Origin: Chryseobacterium salivictor
GTDB lineage: Bacteria > Bacteroidota > Bacteroidia > Flavobacteriales > Weeksellaceae
Length of the DNA: 64,000 nt
Direction: 5' to 3'
Assembly: GCF_004359195.1 (NCBI RefSeq)
Contig: NZ_CP037954.1
Coordinates: forward strand, 620,001 to 684,000
The position numbers and the translations under genes were made by a program. This document shows, in pieces, positions 25,878-32,818 of the stretch. The notes beneath the pieces were generated by a model. The model made no database searches. It worked only from the letters and a program-made list of their open reading frames with translations, and was not told the DNA's origin. Position 1 is the stretch's first letter; every line of letters begins with the position of its first letter.

Positions 25878-26477
25878 TTATTTTTTAAAACTCTTAAACA
25901 ATTTCAAATACTCATCTGCATTAAATTTATTTTCGTTTTCCTGCAGTTTCTTACTGATCCGGGCAAAACGTTTTGTCACCTTACCGTTATAATACTGTTT
26001 GAAATACTTACTGTATAATTCAGTATAAAGTTTATCATTAAAATCCTTTGCAAATATTCTGTTCCATTCCCTCCACTTTTTAGATTCTAATTGTTTCTCA
26101 TACATTAAACCCGGTAAGGCGGAACGGTGTTTGAAATATCCATTTATCAAATGTAGTTTTCTGCAGACCTTACCAGTATAAGGGCAAACAAAAAACCAAA
26201 TTAAACCTTTGCCGAGGTTAGACGGGCGTGTTATTAGTTCAATATCATATTTTATCTTTTCGGTATTGTTGAAAGTATAATCTACAGTTAAACTTCCGTT
26301 GGTGTCCCCTGTTACCACTTTAATACTAATACTGTTTTTAGTTCCGTTTGATGACGTCCAAATAATGGAACCCGTTTTAGTCTGATCAGGTTTTATATAT
26401 TCGTGTTTCGATAAAAAAGAAATATCAAAACTTTTTAAATCGTTTACCGTTGTCGGAAAGTTTCCCCATCTGCCCAT
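25878..26477 (-). CDS. Element protein with a WFFVCPYTGKVCRKLHL block
   Basis: A 199-aa soluble protein starting MGRWGNFPTTVNDLKSFDIS. The middle has FFVCPYTGKVCRKLHLINGYF and the later LPGLMYEKQLESKKW, which resemble a widespread small protein family of proteobacterial phages and islands, in which a WFLCP...G.R..KLY segment is followed by a CR.CY.L.Y.SQ segment. The second Cys pair of that family is missing here (HRSALPGLMYEKQ), so if it was zinc-binding the site is reduced to two cysteines. The C-terminus is Lys-rich and helical. Function unknown. Confidence 0.6.
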   Translation of the reverse strand: MGRWGNFPTTVNDLKSFDISFLSKHEYIKPDQTKTGSIIWTSSNGTKNSISIKVVTGDTNGSLTVDYTFNNTEKIKYDIELITRPSNLGKGLIWFFVCPYTGKVCRKLHLINGYFKHRSALPGLMYEKQLESKKWREWNRIFAKDFNDKLYTELYSKYFKQYYNGKVTKRFARISKKLQENENKFNADEYLKLFKSFKK

Positions 26478-26561
26478 AATATGTAATTTATTTGAATGTT
26501 AGTTTTTATAAAGTTTCCCAGCTCTGAAATAATAACCTAAATTATTAGAGAAAACGGGATT

Positions 26562-26795
26562 TTAATCTTTGTTCCTGTAAAGTGTTGTTATATCAAATAA
26601 CGGCTGTTCTACAGTCAAACTTTCTTTGCTCTCAATACTTTTTAAGGTAGGCAAAACAAACCGGGTAATTTCTAATATAAACTTAATACGGTCTTTGGGT
26701 TCCAGTTCCTGCAAATCCTTTGCTAATTGATCAAAATTATCTGTTAAGATACTTTGGAACCTTTCCCGGATTCCGTTAGTTTTTTCATCATCCAT
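26562..26795 (-). CDS. 77-aa element protein with an EPKDRIKF motif
   Basis: A small acidic helical protein. The core ELEPKDRIKFILEITRF followed by VLPTLKS matches my memory of a short protein pattern common in Bacteroidota phages and mobile elements (EPKDR followed by a hydrophobic helix ending in P-K). No function is known to me. It lies 13 bp after the 99-aa gene and 84 bp before the 199-aa gene, in one transcription unit. Confidence 0.6.
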   Translation of the reverse strand: MDDEKTNGIRERFQSILTDNFDQLAKDLQELEPKDRIKFILEITRFVLPTLKSIESKESLTVEQPLFDITTLYRNKD

Positions 26796-26808
26796 TTTTA
26801 AGGGCTCT

Positions 26809-27108
26809 TTATCTAGATTGTGAAAGTTTTATTAAACCCGCAATAAAATTTGCAGTACTGTCTATTTCGTCCGGTGTTTCGATATTGTATTCTCTGCAAA
26901 GGAATTTAAAAGTAAAATAGTATTCCAATAATTCGTCAAATTCTGTAAGTTCCATAAATTCCGCTCCGTCCACCTCATCGGGTAACACTCCGTTAATGCC
27001 TATCTTATCCATTATTTGCCTCTGCAGCTGGTCACAAAAAATGATAAAATCGTTTTCAGTCAGGACAAATCTGTTTTCATCGTTTTTAGAAAATCTGAAA
27101 TAATTCAT
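26809..27108 (-). CDS. 99-aa acidic element protein
   Basis: Small acidic protein (MNYFRFSKNDENRFVLTEND; EFMELTEFDELLEYYFTFKF) predicted as helical and rich in aromatic residues. It lies 11 bp downstream of the replication-initiator-like gene and 13 bp upstream of the 77-aa gene, so the three form a tight operon. It could be a replication accessory factor by position. No family is recognised. Confidence 0.6.
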   Translation of the reverse strand: MNYFRFSKNDENRFVLTENDFIIFCDQLQRQIMDKIGINGVLPDEVDGAEFMELTEFDELLEYYFTFKFLCREYNIETPDEIDSTANFIAGLIKLSQSR

Positions 27109-27119
27109 AATTAATATTT

Positions 27120-28379
27120 TTAGTTAAAATTAAATTGTAATTGTTGTTTAGGATAATTCCTCTGTTCAAATTTTTTCCGGTTGTGTATCTCATTAAAAAA
27201 CTTATTCCGTACGTTGTGCGCTATGTAATAAAACTGATCAGGCAAACCTAAACCCCATTTATCAAAAGTTAAATATTTTTCTTTTAATCGTTGGTAAGTT
27301 TCAGGCTCCGTTTCACTGTAATATTTCAAACCTGCAGAACATATAAATTCACTGCCTTTTTTCTGCATTGAAATATTAAGTTTGGTTACTTCACAAAGTC
27401 GGACTGTTTCCCGTTGGTTGGGTGTGTTAGATTCCATCTTTACTATAGGTGGAAACTGCACAAGGGCTTTGGGTGAAATTGGGGCGGTCTGCAGTTCGGT
27501 GTGTGCCAGTGTTCCGGTTGCTGAAATCGTGGAAACTGCACAAATTTTTAACTGATCCAATTTATCCGAAATCCTTTTATAGATGAGGTTTTGCAGTCCT
27601 TTTTCACCTAACATTTTGTAATATTTCTTTTTAGTGTTTACAAAGGTGTTCCGGTGGTTATTTTCCAGTATTTCTAACCAAAAATCAGTATTACAAAACC
27701 GTTTCCCTTTTTTCGTCCGTTTATCAAAAATTAAAACGTTATTCCATTCTGATAATAATACTTTTAATAATACGCTGTAGGTGGTCGGTTTTAGCAAATC
27801 TGAAAGGGTTTCAATGCCTTTTGATAACAAGTATTTACTTTGTCGGGTTTTGCCCTCAAATCTCATTAAATTAGGTTGTGCATATTCAGGATAATTAAGA
27901 GTTTTATTATATGCCTTTACTCCGAAATAAGACGTTCCGGCAAAATAACATTCTGCCAAATCCGGATATTTAATAAATTGGTTTTTATTGTGAAACCGTA
28001 ACCATTTCACCACCTCCGAAACATTGCCGGGCGTTTCAAAATTAACTCCAAATTCGAGGTTATTAATATAACAGTCATCAGGAACCAAACCGAACCGGGA
28101 AACAAGATTTTCGAGCGTATTAATGCAGTCATTTACTGTAAAATCGTTGGCATTATGCAAACCATTATTAAAAAGTTTGTGCAAACTCCCGGAAACCTCC
28201 AATTTATTTGGGTGTTTAGACAAAATCAGATTTACATACTGTCTATTATCTACAGTTCTAATTTCACCAGTATTTTTATTTACAAAACTATGCTCACTCT
28301 TATAAACCAAATCTGAATGGCTCCAAATTCTTTTAATCAGATCAGTATTTTTTATTTCAAATTTGATATAATCTAACAT
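27120..28379 (-). CDS. Replication-initiator-like protein (phage gene II/X type)
   Basis: A 419-aa protein whose N-terminal half reads like Bacteroidota phage/plasmid replication proteins of the gene II/X family: KLEVSGSLHKLFNNGLHNAND (quoted in part), INNLEFGVNFETP, VKAYNKTLNYP and NLMRFEGKTRQSKYLLSKGI. Proteins of this type nick the double-strand origin for rolling-circle replication; candidate nucleophilic Tyr residues include the one in RQSKYL. The C-terminal part has no clear domain. The call is by eye. A 91-bp structured leader precedes it, and the small operon downstream follows closely. Confidence 0.55.
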   Translation of the reverse strand: MLDYIKFEIKNTDLIKRIWSHSDLVYKSEHSFVNKNTGEIRTVDNRQYVNLILSKHPNKLEVSGSLHKLFNNGLHNANDFTVNDCINTLENLVSRFGLVPDDCYINNLEFGVNFETPGNVSEVVKWLRFHNKNQFIKYPDLAECYFAGTSYFGVKAYNKTLNYPEYAQPNLMRFEGKTRQSKYLLSKGIETLSDLLKPTTYSVLLKVLLSEWNNVLIFDKRTKKGKRFCNTDFWLEILENNHRNTFVNTKKKYYKMLGEKGLQNLIYKRISDKLDQLKICAVSTISATGTLAHTELQTAPISPKALVQFPPIVKMESNTPNQRETVRLCEVTKLNISMQKKGSEFICSAGLKYYSETEPETYQRLKEKYLTFDKWGLGLPDQFYYIAHNVRNKFFNEIHNRKKFEQRNYPKQQLQFNFN

Positions 28380-28470
28380 TGTTTAGTATCTTTGTTTTGA
28401 CAAATGGTTTACCAGTTGCTAGGTTTGAACACCTAAAGGGAATGCAGTTTTGCACTCCTTTTTTTGGGCT
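28380..28470 (-). promoter_or_regulatory. Structured leader or candidate origin upstream of the Rep-like gene
   Basis: The 91-bp gap holds two hairpins on the minus strand. One is GGAGTGCA-AAAC-TGCATTCC (8 bp with one G-U; about 28438-28457). The other is TAGGT-GTTCAA-ACCTA directly after it (about 28419-28435). Runs of T and A flank them. On the plus strand the first hairpin is followed by seven T residues, so it could terminate plus-strand transcripts; on the minus strand it may be a regulatory leader or a replication origin. Confidence 0.45.
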
Positions 28471-28872
28471 CTAAAAATTATTGATGAGGTGCTGTATTAA
28501 TCGGTTCCGGTAATCGGGGTTTCCTTTTGGATAGAATTGTTTACAGACTATTAAAACCATCGTTTCCCAGTCGTCGCGTACATATACCAATATTAAAGAT
28601 TTAACGTTATTAACGGGCAAATCTGAATAATAGAAATTAGGCGTTCCCGTTGGTCTTAATCCGGCTAAATTGCATTTAGTCCAGTTGTTGGTGTTCCGGA
28701 TTCTTAAAAGGTTTTCGGCTCCGGTAATGGAATTAAAACCGTTATTCTTTTCGGTGCGGATCAGATCAGGCAAAAGACCGGTGCGGTCTGCAGAATTTAA
28801 AACATATTGCCGGAATGTCTTTTTTACGGTGTCTATTCCGTAAACCAGTTTATAAGTGTCAGGTGTGAACAT
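28471..28872 (-). CDS. Hypothetical element protein
   Basis: A 133-aa soluble protein (MFTPDTYKLVYGIDTVKKTF at the start). Its centre (NNWTKCNLAGLRPTGTPNFY, then VKSLILVYVRDDWETMVLIV) suggests an alpha/beta domain. No family is recognised. It lies 11 bp after the HTH gene and before the structured leader of the Rep-like gene, so it may belong to the control or replication module. Confidence 0.55.
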   Translation of the reverse strand: MFTPDTYKLVYGIDTVKKTFRQYVLNSADRTGLLPDLIRTEKNNGFNSITGAENLLRIRNTNNWTKCNLAGLRPTGTPNFYYSDLPVNNVKSLILVYVRDDWETMVLIVCKQFYPKGNPDYRNRLIQHLINNF

Positions 28873-28883
28873 TGCAATAAATA

Positions 28884-29162
28884 TTAATCGTTAATAATCA
28901 TTGCGTTTTCAATCTCATCTAACCGGTAATAAACCCGGGAACCCAGTTTGTAACTTTTGATAATGTTACGTTTTCGGTATTCGTGAATAGTGGGTTTTGT
29001 AATGCTGAACCGTTCGCAAATTTGATCTGCAGTATAGTAGCGGTTCGGCTCATTGTCTTTGAAAGACTGTTGTAAATCATTCAGTAAGGCGGTCTTAACT
29101 CTACTTACTAATTCGTTTAGAAAATTATCGGGCGTTATGCCGACGAAATTAATTGTTTCCAT
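28884..29162 (-). CDS. Helix-turn-helix (excisionase/MerR-type) regulator
   Basis: From the preferred ATG at 29162 the protein has 92 aa; an upstream in-frame start at 29201 would add 13 residues running through the operator-like dyad. The C-terminal half is a typical winged HTH of the excisionase/DNA-binding family: YYTADQICERFSITKPTIHE then KLGSRVYYRLDEIENAM. Such proteins act as directionality factors or repressors in integrative elements. A 9-bp dyad sits immediately upstream of the start, consistent with autoregulation. Confidence 0.75.
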   Translation of the reverse strand: METINFVGITPDNFLNELVSRVKTALLNDLQQSFKDNEPNRYYTADQICERFSITKPTIHEYRKRNIIKSYKLGSRVYYRLDEIENAMIIND

Positions 29163-29164
29163 AA

Positions 29165-29198
29165 TATCAGATTTAATTTTGTTTCGTTTAATCTGATA
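29165..29198 (-). promoter_or_regulatory. Dyad next to the HTH gene start
   Basis: TATCAGATT (29165-29173) and AATCTGATA (29190-29198) are perfect inverted repeats 16 bases apart, just upstream of the preferred ATG. Two CTAAGTA copies (29209 and 29221) and the palindrome TAAGTATACTTA (29222-29233) lie further upstream. Together they look like operator sites. Confidence 0.5.
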
Positions 29199-29267
29199 CA
29201 AAGGTTTCCTAAGTAATTTGCTAAGTATACTTATTTTTAATTGACTGAAATAAAAAAGACAAACTGT

Positions 29268-30005
29268 TTAGTTTGCCTTATCTTTTATTTTGAATTTGTT
29301 ATAAATTTCGTTTGCCCTTTCTTTTGTTTTATAACTATAATAGGGACTATTTCTATGAGTAGGTTCGGAACGTATGAGATAATTACAATATCCCGTTAAA
29401 GTTCCTTTTTGGTTATCTATCCCCGTTATGGCTCCCAGTATTTCGGCTAAATGAGTGGCATTGTCTGAATAGTCTAATTTACCAGTAAGAAAATTAATAA
29501 TTCCCAGTTTGTCAAGTACTATTAACTTTTCTTTTGGTGAAAGTTCGTTTTTACCGGAATAGTCGTTTGCAGAACTGTCCGAGGGCTCCGATGACGTAAT
29601 ACTTGAAATCTTTAATCTAATTAATTCGCTATTTATAAACTGTATAATTTCTTCAGTATTTACTTGCCAGAACATATAAATTGCATACCAGTTAGCCTTA
29701 CAAACTTCACTCAATAATTTTTTTTCGTTAGTATTAGGATCTATTTCTGGATTATCTTTTACGAAGCCCTGCAATAAAGTTTGGTTAATCTCAATATTGT
29801 ACATCATCCGATTACGACCTTCTTCACCCAGAAAGTCTTCTTCGTTTTGTTCCAATCCTTCTGAAGTTTCTCTATAAAGCTGTCGCAGTCCCTCCAAATA
29901 CTCTCTGTAAGATTCGATACCAGAGTTTTCAAAATCTGTCAGATAATTTAGTTTGAAAGCGGATAAACTATAGTAAGTTCCTGATTCCATAATTACGGTT
30001 TGCAT
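29268..30005 (-). CDS. Hypothetical element protein
   Basis: A 245-aa acidic protein with a helical N-terminal part (SYREYLEGLRQLYRETSEG, EEDFLGEEGRNRMMYNIEIN). After a Ser-rich linker (about 133-150) comes a C-terminal domain of about 90 residues (LSPKEKLIVLDKLGIINFLT, then HLAEILGAITGIDNQKGTLT). The C-terminal domain looks like a small helical module that recurs in Bacteroidota mobile-element proteins, but I cannot name it. It lies 26 bp after the antitoxin-like gene. Confidence 0.55.
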   Translation of the reverse strand: MQTVIMESGTYYSLSAFKLNYLTDFENSGIESYREYLEGLRQLYRETSEGLEQNEEDFLGEEGRNRMMYNIEINQTLLQGFVKDNPEIDPNTNEKKLLSEVCKANWYAIYMFWQVNTEEIIQFINSELIRLKISSITSSEPSDSSANDYSGKNELSPKEKLIVLDKLGIINFLTGKLDYSDNATHLAEILGAITGIDNQKGTLTGYCNYLIRSEPTHRNSPYYSYKTKERANEIYNKFKIKDKAN

Positions 30006-30031
30006 GTTTCCTACGTGAGTTTATATCCAAT

Positions 30032-30346
30032 TTATATCAACTTCATTTTTAACCCCAGCGCATTAATAATCTGTATAAAGTTAGAAATCTGCAGATCGGT
30101 TTTGCCCTGTTCTATTTTGGCTATGTATGCCCTTTCTTTGCCTATTTTATCGGCTAACTCCTGTTGGGTCAGTTTCTTTTCTTTCCGGGTTTCCTTTATC
30201 AGCTCACCATAATAAAAAGATAATGCCTTTGCGCTGAAATCTTCCCGGTCAGGTGTTCCCACTTTACCAAACTTTTTATCTAAATAATCGTTTGCGGTGG
30301 GTAATTCTCTTTTTATTCTTTCTAAATCTAATTTCGGTCTTTCCAT
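30032..30346 (-). CDS. HigA-like antitoxin (XRE HTH)
   Basis: A 104-aa protein with a C-terminal XRE-type helix-turn-helix: KKLTQQELADKIGKERAYIA followed by IEQGKTDLQISNF, at about residues 58-92. The N-terminal half is a likely toxin-binding region. It overlaps the end of the toxin-like gene by 19 bp, in the toxin-first order typical of higBA. Its role is to neutralise the toxin and repress the operon. Confidence 0.75.
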   Translation of the reverse strand: MERPKLDLERIKRELPTANDYLDKKFGKVGTPDREDFSAKALSFYYGELIKETRKEKKLTQQELADKIGKERAYIAKIEQGKTDLQISNFIQIINALGLKMKLI

Positions 30347-30666
30347 TGCTCTAAAATTTTAAGTGCCTTTTTTATTTGTTTGTCGTAATCCTTTGTAGAT
30401 TTTTTAATAAACCCCGAAATCAATAATATGTTTTTGGCTTCAATAATATTTTCGTGATCTATTGCAAAAGTCAAAATCCTATATTCATTATTAATTTGCA
30501 GCCTAATTTCATAAAGATTCTCATTAGTCAATTTCTTTACAAAATTCGACGTTAAAACCTTTTGGGTCTGAATTAGATCATAGATATAACTGATTTTATC
30601 CTGCAGCTTCTCATCTGCCTGATCAAAAAATTCATCATATTCCTGGGTTCGGTATATTTCTCTCAT
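30328..30666 (-). CDS. RelE/HigB-like toxin
   Basis: A 112-aa protein from the ATG at 30666 (MREIYRTQEYDEFFDQADEK). It matches the RelE/HigB group that includes FVKKLTNENLYEIRLQINNE and YRILTFAIDHENIIEAKNIL. Such toxins cleave ribosome-bound mRNA. A TTG start at 30681 is possible but adds five residues without support. A TATCTTTG box ends only two bases before the ATG, so its promoter may lie further upstream or the mRNA could be nearly leaderless. Probable role: stabilises the element. Confidence 0.75.
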   Translation of the reverse strand: MREIYRTQEYDEFFDQADEKLQDKISYIYDLIQTQKVLTSNFVKKLTNENLYEIRLQINNEYRILTFAIDHENIIEAKNILLISGFIKKSTKDYDKQIKKALKILEQWKDRN

Positions 30667-30714
30667 ACAAAGATAATGCAAATGTAATTAATTAATTACA
30701 ATTTATGTTTTAAT

Positions 30715-32043
30715 TTAGTTGGCGGTTTTGGTTTCGGGGGCGGTTTCGGTTTCGTCTATTTGTTGGGCGGTTTTCCAGTATTGCAGTATTTCTTTTGACT
30801 GATCGTTAAAATCCTTACCAATATAATTTAAAAATTCCTTTTCGGTTTTGTGTCCGGTTACTGCCATAATGATGGGCGTGGGAACCTTAATATAATTGTG
30901 GGTTGCAAAACTCCGTCTGCAGACGTGAGAAGAAATAATTTCACAAATAGGATATTGACCGTAAATAAATCTTTTATTAATTGCATCGTATTTTTTACCA
31001 AAGTCCATTCGGTTAATTTGTGCCTTTTTTGCTATGGTTCGCAAATGGTTGTTAAAGATTGTTTTTGCACTCTCAATATTATCAGAGAATATGGGCGGAA
31101 ATTGTCCGTTCCTTTTTTCGATTATCTTTTTTACTTCGTCGTGCATCGGGATTAAAACCCCGTTTTTGGTCTTTTGTTGGTGTAGGTTAATGAATGTATG
31201 CCCGTCTATATTGGTGAACATTTTGGGTGTCATTGTGAGCAAATCAGACGCTCTTTGCCCGGTATAAAATCCAATAATTAACCAGTCTTTGGCTGTTTCT
31301 AAATTGGTCTCTAAAAAAGTAAGTTTCTGTATGGTCTGCAGTTCCGTTTCTGTAATAAATATGGTGGGCGTTTCGGTGGTGTAACCTTTAATTTCATCAA
31401 TATTTTTATTGACTTCAATATTTAAGGTTTTGGCGTGGTTAATAATGGTTTTAGGATATTTTATATAACGTCCTATTGTTCCTTTAGCTATTCCCTGCCC
31501 CTCTAAAAACAGTTCAAATTTATTAGATACTGATACGTCCCAGTCAGATACTTTTAACCGTTGGTTTTGGGTTTTTAGAAAGTCTTTTATTTTACCAATA
31601 ATGGTAATTTGTTTTTTAGTGGTGGCGTCTGCAATTCTTTTGCCCCGGTTTTTGCGGAATGGCAAAACATCTGTTTTATAATAATCTAAATAGTTATCCA
31701 AAAAATCCAACTGAACCAAACGACGTCCACCGGTATAATGGGCGGTTAATATTTCATCTAACCAAATACCGTTAATTATTTCGGTGTCGTTCCGTTTTCG
31801 GTATTGCTCCAAAACAAAAGATTCAATTTTGATCAGGTTTTTTTTCACCTCATCAATATGTTTTAAGGTGGTTTTTTCTGCAGACTGAATATTTTTAGGT
31901 TTCCCCGTCTTTGGGTTCCAGTAATCCGGGTTTATGGTTTCCCGGGTTTTGCGTTTAAATGATTCCTTTGCAGAAATTGAAAGACGAGCGTAAATAGGGG
32001 CATTTTCCCCTTTTGACTGTAGAATAAATTTTATAGTTGCCAT
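30715..32043 (-). CDS. int: Tyrosine-type site-specific integrase
   Basis: Integrase that recombines the element with ssrA. From the ATG at 32043 it is 442 aa; the alternative TTG at 32061 would lie very close to the start point of the predicted promoter. It has an N-terminal arm-binding region (MATIKFILQSKGENAPIYAR), a SAM-like core-binding domain (about 100-200) and the catalytic domain with the Arg in GQRASDLLT, Lys in HQQKTKNG, HxxR as HVCRRSFATH, His in VTGHKTEKEF and the nucleophile Tyr in FLNYIGKDF. All family residues are present, so it should be active. Confidence 0.93.
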   Translation of the reverse strand: MATIKFILQSKGENAPIYARLSISAKESFKRKTRETINPDYWNPKTGKPKNIQSAEKTTLKHIDEVKKNLIKIESFVLEQYRKRNDTEIINGIWLDEILTAHYTGGRRLVQLDFLDNYLDYYKTDVLPFRKNRGKRIADATTKKQITIIGKIKDFLKTQNQRLKVSDWDVSVSNKFELFLEGQGIAKGTIGRYIKYPKTIINHAKTLNIEVNKNIDEIKGYTTETPTIFITETELQTIQKLTFLETNLETAKDWLIIGFYTGQRASDLLTMTPKMFTNIDGHTFINLHQQKTKNGVLIPMHDEVKKIIEKRNGQFPPIFSDNIESAKTIFNNHLRTIAKKAQINRMDFGKKYDAINKRFIYGQYPICEIISSHVCRRSFATHNYIKVPTPIIMAVTGHKTEKEFLNYIGKDFNDQSKEILQYWKTAQQIDETETAPETKTAN

Positions 32044-32063
32044 AATTGTTAGTTTGAACAAAT

Positions 32064-32071
32064 CAAAGATA
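32064..32071 (-). promoter_or_regulatory. -7 box of the integrase gene
   Basis: Reads TATCTTTG on the minus strand, ending 21 bases before the ATG. The three arm-type repeats start 5 bp upstream of it and cover the place of the -33 element. Confidence 0.55.
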
Positions 32072-32075
32072 CAAC

Positions 32076-32108
32076 TTAGTCAGTATCTAGTCAGTATCTA
32101 GTCAGTAT
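32076..32108 (+). repeat. Right triplet of 11-bp integrase arm-type repeats
   Basis: Tandem TTAGTCAGTAT, CTAGTCAGTAT, CTAGTCAGTAT (32076-32086, 32087-32097, 32098-32108), the same 11-mer as at the left end. They lie directly upstream of the integrase -7 box. Confidence 0.75.
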
Positions 32109-32243
32109 ATTTTAAACCTATTTAAACTTATCTTACTACTCATCATATTTAATTAGCCCTTAAAACCCCATTAAATAAGGGTTTCCACTACTTAGGTAAA
32201 AAATAGAAAATCGGTTGAATTAAGGTAAATTAAGGATTTATAG

Positions 32244-32263
32244 TCCCTCCAACTCCACTTAAA
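32244..32263 (+). repeat. attR: right copy of the 20-bp core
   Basis: Identical to the ssrA 3' end at 25075-25094. It is a fragment only; no tRNA-like domain precedes it. Confidence 0.9.
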
Positions 32264-32294
32264 AACCTGTAAATCTATGATTTACAGGTTTTTT
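32261..32294 (+). terminator. Displaced native ssrA terminator
   Basis: AAACCTGTAAATC-TAT-GATTTACAGGT hairpin followed by a long T run, directly after attR. Before insertion it would have followed the ssrA end directly, so it is probably the original ssrA terminator. Confidence 0.7.
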
Positions 32295-32818
32295 TTTAAA
32301 AGTGCTAATCTTTTACTGCACAAAAGAAACCCAATACAAACTTGCCGATGTAACCAAGACCAAATGGGAATATTTACACGTTCAAAAACAAACACTACTG
32401 CACAGATGATTTTCGAACGCTTCAAAGGAGAGATACCCTCCGATATCGTAGCACATACAAACAATTTGCGGATAAATATTGGCTCGAAGGAGGAGCTTTT
32501 ATACCGCAGGCTCCTCTTTTCCGTCAGTCTATTTTAATTCAATTTGAAAAGACAAATAATGTAAAAATACTACTTTTACCATAATGCTTGCCCACATTTT
32601 AGAGATACAAAATGATTAAGGACAAAAAAAAATAATCCCCGACACGAATTCGTATCTGGGATTATTTTTTTTTGACTTTTCAAACAGCATTATTGAGCAG
32701 TCTTAAGCGTCGCAATTTTTTCTTTTTATAAGGTTTAAACGAACATATTTTGACGTTGCAAAAAACATTTCGGTAAACTTTGAAGAAAAATGACTGCCGC
32801 TCTTTAAAGGAGTAACTC
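32295..32818. other. 524-bp intergenic region with weak decayed coding signal
   Basis: Right flank of the mobile element. Reading frames around 32320-32520 give plausible peptide stretches in two frames (for example CTKETQYKLADVTKTKWEYL, then FERFKGEIPSDIVAHTNN in another), which may be the remains of a broken gene, but I cannot name it. A strong hairpin lies at 32624-32673. Confidence 0.35.
32624..32673. terminator. Strong bidirectional terminator
   Basis: 16-base arms (AAAAAAAAATAATCCC / GGGATTATTTTTTTTT) around an inner ACGAATTCGT palindrome. The T runs on both strands fit termination of the BspA-like transcript (minus) and of anything reading rightwards. Confidence 0.75.

Larger units (their letters stand above)
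25075..32263 (-). mobile_element. Integrated element of about 7.2 kb in the ssrA 3' end
   Basis: The boundaries are a perfect 20-bp direct repeat: TCCCTCCAACTCCACTTAAA at 25075-25094 (end of functional ssrA) and at 32244-32263. Between them lie ten genes, all on the minus strand: integrase, HigBA-like pair, unknown, HTH, unknown, replication-initiator-like, two small unknowns, a 199-aa protein, and a secreted DUF4468-like protein. No relaxase, type IV secretion, portal, capsid or Zot gene is seen. It could be a phage satellite, an integrative mobilisable element or an integrated ssDNA-type replicon. The sequence alone supports integration by site-specific recombination; current mobility is unknown. 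Confidence 0.88.

Noticed and set aside
32043-32061. TTG start for the integrase
   Set aside because: The ATG at 32043 has a standard N-terminus and fits the -7 box at 32064-32071.
25075-32263. A complete prophage or ICE
   Set aside because: No capsid, portal, terminase large subunit, tail, relaxase or type IV secretion gene is visible in the 7.2 kb.
32277-32537. 86-codon frame to the right of attR
   Set aside because: Starts inside the ssrA terminator hairpin; the better peptide signals lie in two different frames, so at best it is a decayed gene.
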